From the NCBI GenBank assembly GCA_023393455.1, contig JAEWLJ010000013.1:100230-164229 (forward strand): 64,000 nt of DNA, in the 5' to 3' direction. Within the stretch, counting starts at the first letter, position 1; each line of letters begins with the position of its first letter. This document shows positions 59,380 through 64,000 of this stretch, piece after piece. Source of the DNA: Methanobacteriota archaeon. Lineage in GTDB: Archaea; Halobacteriota; Methanomicrobia; Methanomicrobiales; Methanoculleaceae. The notes beneath the pieces were generated by a model. It was not told where the DNA came from. It did no database searches and saw only the letters and a list, made by a program, of their open reading frames with translations. Both the position numbers and the translations under genes were made by a program.

Positions 59380-60834
59380 ATGCATACAATGACCGAGAAC
59401 CTCGCAACACTTATCCAGAACCGCGGCCCGATCCGGACGATCGGCGTCATCGGGATGGGCTACGTCGGCATCCCGGCGGCGGCGCTCTTTGCGGACGTGG
59501 CCGGAGTCGAGCACGTCTACGGCTTCCAGCGGGACTCCGCCTCTTCCGGCTACAAGATCGCCATGCTCAACCGGGGCGAGTCGCCGCTCAAGGGCGAGGA
59601 GCCCGGGCTTGAGGAATTGCTGGAGAAGGTCGTGGGCGCCGGGAAGTTCTCCTGCACCGCCGATTTCTCGAAGATCGCCGGGTGCGACGCGGTGACCCTC
59701 GCGATCCAGACCCCGTTTAAGGACAAGAAAGACCTTCTCCCTGACTTCACGCCGCTCGTCGAGGGGCTCCGGAACGTCGGGCGGCACCTCACGCCGGGGA
59801 CGCTCGTCGTCCTCGAGTCGACGATCACCCCCGGCACGACCGCGGGGATGGCCCGCGAGATCCTTGAATCGGAGTCCGGGCTCGTCGCCGGGAAGGACTT
59901 TGGACTGGCGCACGCCCCCGAGCGGGTGATGGTCGGCCGGCTCCTCAAGAACATCCGGGAGCACGACCGGATCGTCGGCGGGATCGATGAGGTCAGCACG
60001 AGGCGGGCCGTGGAGCTCTACGCCCCGGTCCTCACGACCGGGGAGGTGATCCCGATGACCGCGACCGCGGCCGAGGTGACGAAGACCGCCGAGAACACCT
60101 TCCGCGACCTCCAGATCGCGGCCGTCAACCAGCTCGCCCTCTACTGCGAGGCGATGGGGATCAACGTCTACGACGTCCGGGCCGGCGTGGCGTCGCTCGA
60201 GGGCGAGGGGATCACCCGGGCGATCCTCTGGCCGGGGGCCGGGGTCGGCGGCCACTGCCTCACAAAGGACACCTACCACCTGGAGCGGGGGGTGCAGGTC
60301 CTCGGGGGCGAACTGGACTATCCTCCCGGCCGGGAGTCGCTCTACACCCTCGCCCGCGGAGTCAACGACTTCATGCCCGAGCATATGCTGCATCTGACCG
60401 AGTCGGCGCTCGGCGAGGTGGGAAAGACCCTCGCGGGTTCGAAGATTGCGCTCCTCGGCTGGGCGTTCATCAACGACTCCGACGATGCCCGGAACACGCC
60501 GGCAGAGCCGTTCCGTGACGCAGCGCTCGCTGCTGGCGCTGAGGTTGCCGTGCACGACCCCTGGGTGGACCCGGCGACGTCGCCGGACGCGCCGCCCGGG
60601 CTCTCGCGGGACCTGGACGCCGTGCTCCGAGGTGCGGACGCGGTGGTGGTCTTTGCCGGGCACAAGGAGTACCGGGGGCTCGAGCCTGCACGGGTGAAGG
60701 AACTCTGTGGGTCTGCGCACCCGGCGGTCGTCGATGGGCGGAACGTCGTGGATCCGGATGCGTGGATCGGGGCGGGGTTCGTGTACCGCGGGATCGGCCG
60801 GGGCGACAAGAACCGGCACGCGTTGCGGGAATAA
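59380..60834 (+). CDS. wecC: UDP-N-acetyl-D-mannosamine dehydrogenase
   Basis: Oxidises UDP-ManNAc to UDP-ManNAcA for surface polysaccharide. The 484-residue protein has the NAD motif GVIGMGYVGIPAAALF, AIQTPFKDKK, ESTITPGTT, HAPERVMVG, KTAENTFRD and the catalytic cysteine in GAGVGGHCLTKDTYH. The start is ATG 59380 or 59389; upstream codons from 59284 do not fit the family. It is about 25-30 residues longer at the N-terminus than most relatives. It completes the WecB step. Confidence 0.9.
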   Translation: MHTMTENLATLIQNRGPIRTIGVIGMGYVGIPAAALFADVAGVEHVYGFQRDSASSGYKIAMLNRGESPLKGEEPGLEELLEKVVGAGKFSCTADFSKIAGCDAVTLAIQTPFKDKKDLLPDFTPLVEGLRNVGRHLTPGTLVVLESTITPGTTAGMAREILESESGLVAGKDFGLAHAPERVMVGRLLKNIREHDRIVGGIDEVSTRRAVELYAPVLTTGEVIPMTATAAEVTKTAENTFRDLQIAAVNQLALYCEAMGINVYDVRAGVASLEGEGITRAILWPGAGVGGHCLTKDTYHLERGVQVLGGELDYPPGRESLYTLARGVNDFMPEHMLHLTESALGEVGKTLAGSKIALLGWAFINDSDDARNTPAEPFRDAALAAGAEVAVHDPWVDPATSPDAPPGLSRDLDAVLRGADAVVVFAGHKEYRGLEPARVKELCGSAHPAVVDGRNVVDPDAWIGAGFVYRGIGRGDKNRHALRE

Positions 60835-60843
60835 CACCCTAAT

Positions 60844-60848
60844 TTTTA
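60844..60848 (+). terminator. Short T-run after wecC
   Basis: Five T residues about ten bases after the wecC stop could end the transcript; the segment up to 60935 is A/T-rich and holds no gene. Confidence 0.3.
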
Positions 60849-60934
60849 GTCTGAACTTTCTTCATTGTCCACCTTCTCCATTATAGTGAAATTTTAGTCG
60901 GCCCATTTACCTATGAAGTTGAGGAGACCGGCTT

Positions 60935-61354
60935 CTACCCAAACCGCCCCCAGGCCAGAGCAAGGGCTCGGCGGGCCAGCCGGATGCAGAACGCTGCTTC
61001 CTCTTCGCAAACGAGCGATCCGCTATACTGAACGTTGTGCCTGGCAACCCGCAGTTTATCAAAGGCGTTCAGGAGATTGACGATCTCAGGGTTGTCTCCG
61101 GAGGTATGCCGTACCGCGGTGACAAGACAGGCGTGGCTCCGCTCGACGTAACCTGCAGCATAGAGAAAGGACCGGACGCTATGGAACGCACTGTTGTACG
61201 CGGCAAGGTGAGCCATCTCGTACTCCTCGATCGCCACGTTCTTCTCCGCCGCTGAAAGGAACCTCGTTGCGGATGCGAGAGAACCGGGAATACGCTCCAA
61301 CGCTTTAGGGTCGGCACGGATGAGGCCGCGGTCGACACAATCCCGCCACATCAT
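60935..61354 (-). CDS. HEPN-domain protein, partner of the upstream nucleotidyltransferase
   Basis: A 139-residue helical HEPN protein with FDKLRVARHNVQY (R-x3-H with a following tyrosine), as in the HEPN/nucleotidyltransferase class rather than the R-x4-H-x-Y of HepT. Helices AAEKNVAIEEYEMAHLAAYNSAFHSVRSFLYA match the first half of the family. The start overlaps the nucleotidyltransferase stop (ATGATG; ATG at 61354 or 61351). It probably acts as the toxin or RNA-binding half of a two-gene module. Confidence 0.75.
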   Translation of the reverse strand: MMWRDCVDRGLIRADPKALERIPGSLASATRFLSAAEKNVAIEEYEMAHLAAYNSAFHSVRSFLYAAGYVERSHACLVTAVRHTSGDNPEIVNLLNAFDKLRVARHNVQYSGSLVCEEEAAFCIRLARRALALAWGRFG

Positions 61355-61896
61355 AGTGCGGTCCCCGTAACAAGCATGTGGTTTTGCAGGACGCTCGCGA
61401 CAAACGGATCGCCCTCCTCTTTCATCTGTTCCCACCGGTAGTAGGGGACGATCGTCAACTGCACCTCTCGATCGCTTTCCGCCTCCAGTGCCGGCACCCG
61501 GCCGTGATCGACCTGGCTCTCATCGCCGATGATCAGGATGTCGACGTCGCTCTGCTCATCATAGGTCCCCGCCGCAGTGCTCCCGTAGACCGCGACCGCG
61601 ATGCTTCCGGGCGCGATCGCTTCGATGCCGGCCCGGATGAGGAGGAGGGCCATGCAGGCCCTCTTCAACTCCCGGACAGCAAAGGAGTCGTTGTCGAGGG
61701 AGAGGATCCTTGCGGTGCCGAGGCGCGTGGCGGTGATCAGACCGTCGCGCTCGAAGGCGTCGGCATACAATTTGACGCTTCCCGGGCTGACTCCGATCTC
61801 CCGGGCGAGTTTATTGATGTGGATCTCGCCTGTTGGGTGGGTGAGGAACCAGGCGAGGACCCGGAACCCGACGAACGTCTCGAACTCCCGGAGCAT
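61351..61896 (-). CDS. HTH-nucleotidyltransferase (MNT) protein
   Basis: A 181-residue protein. The N-terminal winged helix (residues about 1-70, INKLAREIGVSPGSVKLYADAF) precedes a minimal nucleotidyltransferase domain with AVYGSTAAGTYDEQSDVDILII (G-S and D-V-D metal-binding motif). The fusion suggests that the protein both binds DNA and modifies the HEPN partner. Start at 61896 fits a TATA box at 61915-61930 and a leaderless mRNA. A longer frame from 62163 is rejected, since it runs through the promoter. Confidence 0.85.
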   Translation of the reverse strand: MLREFETFVGFRVLAWFLTHPTGEIHINKLAREIGVSPGSVKLYADAFERDGLITATRLGTARILSLDNDSFAVRELKRACMALLLIRAGIEAIAPGSIAVAVYGSTAAGTYDEQSDVDILIIGDESQVDHGRVPALEAESDREVQLTIVPYYRWEQMKEEGDPFVASVLQNHMLVTGTAL

Positions 61897-61898
61897 AC

Positions 61899-61926
61899 AA
61901 TATATTGAATGATTGTTCAATATATT
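61899..61926. promoter_or_regulatory. Perfect 11-bp inverted repeat over the promoter of the HTH-nucleotidyltransferase operon
   Basis: AATATATTGAA (61899-61909), spacer TGATTG, TTCAATATATT (61916-61926). The right arm overlaps the TATA box of the operon and the left arm lies at the predicted transcription start. This is the expected position for an operator, most simply one bound by the helix-turn-helix of the first gene product. Confidence 0.65.
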
Positions 61927-62159
61927 AAACGGTTGTGGAGCACGAGCTCCCGCCCCGGAGGAGCCAGGCGAGTTCCGGGCGTCCTGGTGGTGAAGGTGAT
62001 CGGAGAGACGATCCGTGAACTCGAAGACGTCGGGGTCGTGGAAGAGGGTCTGGTCGCTGCGGAGAAGAGGGAGGCATGTCATAGGAGAGTCTGGAGAAGA
62101 GGGTATTGTTAAAGGCGAGGCGTGCGCAGGTTGAAAGTGAAGAGGGGGTATTCCCCGCT

Positions 62160-62669
62160 TCACGCCAGTGCGCCGACGGCGTCGGCCCAGGTCTCGACCG
62201 CGGTCCGGATGGCGTCGTCCTGGTAGGACGAGATACGGACGGTCTTTCTGGTGAAAGTGACGTAGTAGTCATCACCCGACGGGTCGTGGCACTTGAGCTG
62301 AGCGTAGTAGGTCTCGCCGGGGCCGTTCCGGAGGGCATCGGATGCGCCCATCGCGGTCACAAGGGCCGCATTCGCGAGCACCTCCGCGGCGTTCGCCTCG
62401 AACGCGGCGATCGTCGGGGACTGCAGGGAAACGGTCCCGACCTTCTTGCCCTCGCCGTTGAGGAAGTTCACCTTCGCGGTGTAGTGCTCGCGGTTCTTGA
62501 TGATGGGGGGAACGGTCTCGCCGGCCTTGGTCGTATACCCGACGCACCCGAAGGGGTTGTCGGTGATGACACTCTCGACGAGGGTGTTAAACGACGTTAA
62601 GTCGGCGATCGGGACGGTGAGGTCCCGGAGCGCCGTTTTGTTGATGGTAGTCTGCACGAAGTCTGCCAT
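62160..62669 (-). CDS. Conserved hypothetical protein (methanogen)
   Basis: A 169-residue soluble protein starting ADFVQTTINKTALRDL, with mixed helix and strand content, several aromatic residues in the second half (YYAQLKCHDPSGDDYYVTF) and no known motif. AGGAGTAACC precedes the ATG at good spacing, supporting a real gene. The upstream 260 bases (61927-62159) on its 3' side hold no gene. Function unknown. Confidence 0.65.
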   Translation of the reverse strand: MADFVQTTINKTALRDLTVPIADLTSFNTLVESVITDNPFGCVGYTTKAGETVPPIIKNREHYTAKVNFLNGEGKKVGTVSLQSPTIAAFEANAAEVLANAALVTAMGASDALRNGPGETYYAQLKCHDPSGDDYYVTFTRKTVRISSYQDDAIRTAVETWADAVGALA

Positions 62670-62851
62670 GGTTGGTTACTCCTGCCTGCCAGGCTTCCCG
62701 GGAATATGACAGACGATTATAGGGTACACCCGGGAGGGGATTAGCCTGACTTTATCGGGAAGGGCAGATTGGGCTTCGATTCTCTGTTATAACCCTTACG
62801 GTCAGGCTTTTTCTCTTCGGCATCCTATTGCTCTCCGGGAAGGTTACCAGG

Positions 62852-63097
62852 ATGACCGACACAAAGACCACGCGGGAACTCGTCTACGAGACGAACCGGG
62901 ACGTGAAGTGGATCTGTAAGATGCTGCAGAGAATGGAGGCGCGGGACGAGGAGTTTGAGGCCCGGATCCGGGCGCTGGAGGGCTGGCGGGCGGAGAAAGC
63001 GGGGGAGGAGCGGCGGCTCTCGACGGTCAGCGCGGGGGCCGGCGGGGTCGTCGGTGGGGTGGTGGCGGTGATCGTGAAGGTGCTCGGCGGGGGGTGA
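62852..63097 (+). CDS. Small coiled-coil protein with C-terminal membrane helix (XhlA-like)
   Basis: An 81-residue protein: MTDTKTTRELVYETNRDVKW, a charged amphipathic coiled coil (MEARDEEFEARIRALEG), then a glycine/valine-rich hydrophobic C-terminus (GGVVGGVVAVIVKVLGG). Layout resembles the haemolysin XhlA/holin-accessory type of tail-anchored protein. TTG at 62828 is an alternative start. No phage genes surround it. Confidence 0.55.
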   Translation: MTDTKTTRELVYETNRDVKWICKMLQRMEARDEEFEARIRALEGWRAEKAGEERRLSTVSAGAGGVVGGVVAVIVKVLGGG

Positions 63098-63325
63098 GGT
63101 GAGGAATTCCACGCCACCACCCTGCAGTACACCAATACTGGCAAGTAGCGCTCTCCGACCTGGGCTCAGCCCTGGAGCATCGGATCTCGCGCCTAGTGAG
63201 GTGCGATGACTCTGCGGGTGCAGGCAGTTAGTAGGCAGACGAGCGGAGTACAATAGATCCCGATGTCGATTGTGGCGGGTTTCGCCTACAGGGGGATCAT
63301 CTGACCAGACAAAAATGGACATGAA

Positions 63326-63333
63326 CTTATATC
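63326..63333 (+). promoter_or_regulatory. TATA box of the deacetylase-like gene
   Basis: CTTATATC, about 30 bases before the ATG at 63362, fits a leaderless or short-leader promoter. The rest of 63098-63325 holds no recognisable gene. Confidence 0.5.
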
Positions 63334-63361
63334 GACAACACCAACAATATCTCAACACACC

Positions 63362-64000
63362 ATGCAGATGCACGACATCCTCCAGCAGAATCCGGAGATC
63401 TGGCGCCTCTTCACCTGCGCGGAGGAGTATGGCGAAACGTTCAGGGACGGCTACGACCGGTTCCCCCACTACATGAGCAGTCACCGGGAGCCCTTTGAGC
63501 CTCGCGCCTCACAGTACCTCGCCGAGCAGGGCTATCACCCCGAGTACCCCGACGGCCAGCCGTTCGCCGTTTGCCTTACCCATGACATCGACGGGGTCTA
63601 CCGGTCCGCGCTCTCCAAGGGGTATGCGGCGCTCTCCTCCCTGAAGAACGGAAACTTCACAAAGGCCCTCGCGAGCGCAAAGCAGGTCCGGTCGAAGAAA
63701 CTTCCCTGGTTCAATTTCTCCGAGATCATGGCCCTCGAAGAGAAGTACGGCGCCCGGTCGAGTTTCTACTTCCTCGCCCTCGCCCCGGGGGATCAGGACT
63801 ACGCCTACGACGTGAGGGATCTGGAGGGAGAGATCGGGGCGATCGCCGACGCCGGGTGGGAGGTCGGGCTCCACGGCGGCCACCGGGCCTACTGCGACCC
63901 ACAGGCCCTCGCGGCCGAGAAACAGCGGCTGGAAGAGGTCCTCGGCCGGCCGGTCATCGGCTACCGGAACCACTTCCTCCGGTTCCGGGTCCCGGAGACC
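63362..64000 (+). CDS. Polysaccharide deacetylase-like protein, N-terminal part (runs off the window)
   Basis: At least 213 codons are open to the window end. After an N-terminal helical region (MHDILQQNPEIWRLFTCAEE) comes FAVCLTHDIDGVYRSAL, whose H-D-I-D is the metal-binding start of NodB-type deacetylases. Then RSSFYFLAL and GWEVGLHGGHRAYCD follow, the latter with the second histidine motif. Relatives occur in archaeal and bacterial surface-glycan clusters. The C-terminal catalytic part lies outside. A second in-frame ATG follows at 63368. Confidence 0.8.
   Translation, partial: MQMHDILQQNPEIWRLFTCAEEYGETFRDGYDRFPHYMSSHREPFEPRASQYLAEQGYHPEYPDGQPFAVCLTHDIDGVYRSALSKGYAALSSLKNGNFTKALASAKQVRSKKLPWFNFSEIMALEEKYGARSSFYFLALAPGDQDYAYDVRDLEGEIGAIADAGWEVGLHGGHRAYCDPQALAAEKQRLEEVLGRPVIGYRNHFLRFRVPET

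Overview
The window is about 63% G+C and reads as the chromosome of a methanogenic archaeon of the order Methanomicrobiales, most likely Methanoculleus or a close relative. The support is all gene content: LonB, thermosome, archaeal Sm protein, L37e, archaeal SepF, a TrmB regulator, thiol:fumarate reductase (TfrA/TfrB), the Ne-acetyl-beta-lysine pair AblA/AblB, tandem rubredoxins and archaeal TATA-box promoters, several of them placed for leaderless mRNAs. There is no rRNA, CRISPR array or intact insertion sequence. Two tRNA genes are present, Ser(CGA) and initiator Met(CAT).

Layout. 1-7.5 kb holds proteostasis and core genes: a TldD-type peptidase after lonB, then prs-rtcA-nob1-gfcR and the thermosome. 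7.5-18.5 kb holds tRNA-Ser, a double universal stress protein, a TrmB regulator divergent from an MFS exporter, a frameshifted HNH remnant, thiM-thiE, trmO, two rubredoxins, a HerA-like ATPase, a 14-helix exporter and two DUF5518-like membrane proteins. 18.5-21 kb is an arginine deiminase/carbamate kinase operon. 21-25 kb holds a secreted small protein, an ABC-2 exporter pair and a lipoprotein with eight S-N-G repeats. 25-34 kb is a compact chemosensory-like operon (double CheW, chemoreceptor, hybrid CheA-REC, REC-kinase, PAS-kinase, GNAT) without CheR, CheB, CheC, CheD or a stand-alone CheY. 34-38 kb is a conserved information-processing block (ZPR1-type protein, SepF, PUA, Sm, L37e, PurF). 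38-43 kb holds redox genes and an unusual single reading frame joining aspartate kinase to PurM. 43-50 kb holds tfrAB, ablBA and a glycosyltransferase.

50-62 kb is accessory and visibly unstable. It carries surface-polysaccharide genes (ugd, Gfo/Idh oxidoreductase, wecB, wecC) among toxin-antitoxin modules (a RelE-like toxin with a frameshift, MntA-HepT, an HTH-nucleotidyltransferase with a HEPN partner) and many gene fragments: pieces of an epimerase, an HD hydrolase, ugd, wecC, a DegT aminotransferase and a DUF234-type ATPase. Several intergenic segments occur twice. A hairpin-rich element occurs twice around one nucleotidyltransferase gene and splits it. The window ends in a polysaccharide deacetylase-like gene.

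The best candidates for new biology are the lysC-purM fusion, the signalling cluster with a kinase lacking its phospho-acceptor histidine, the hairpin-array element, and the nucleotidyltransferase/HEPN operon with a perfect 11-bp inverted repeat over its promoter.
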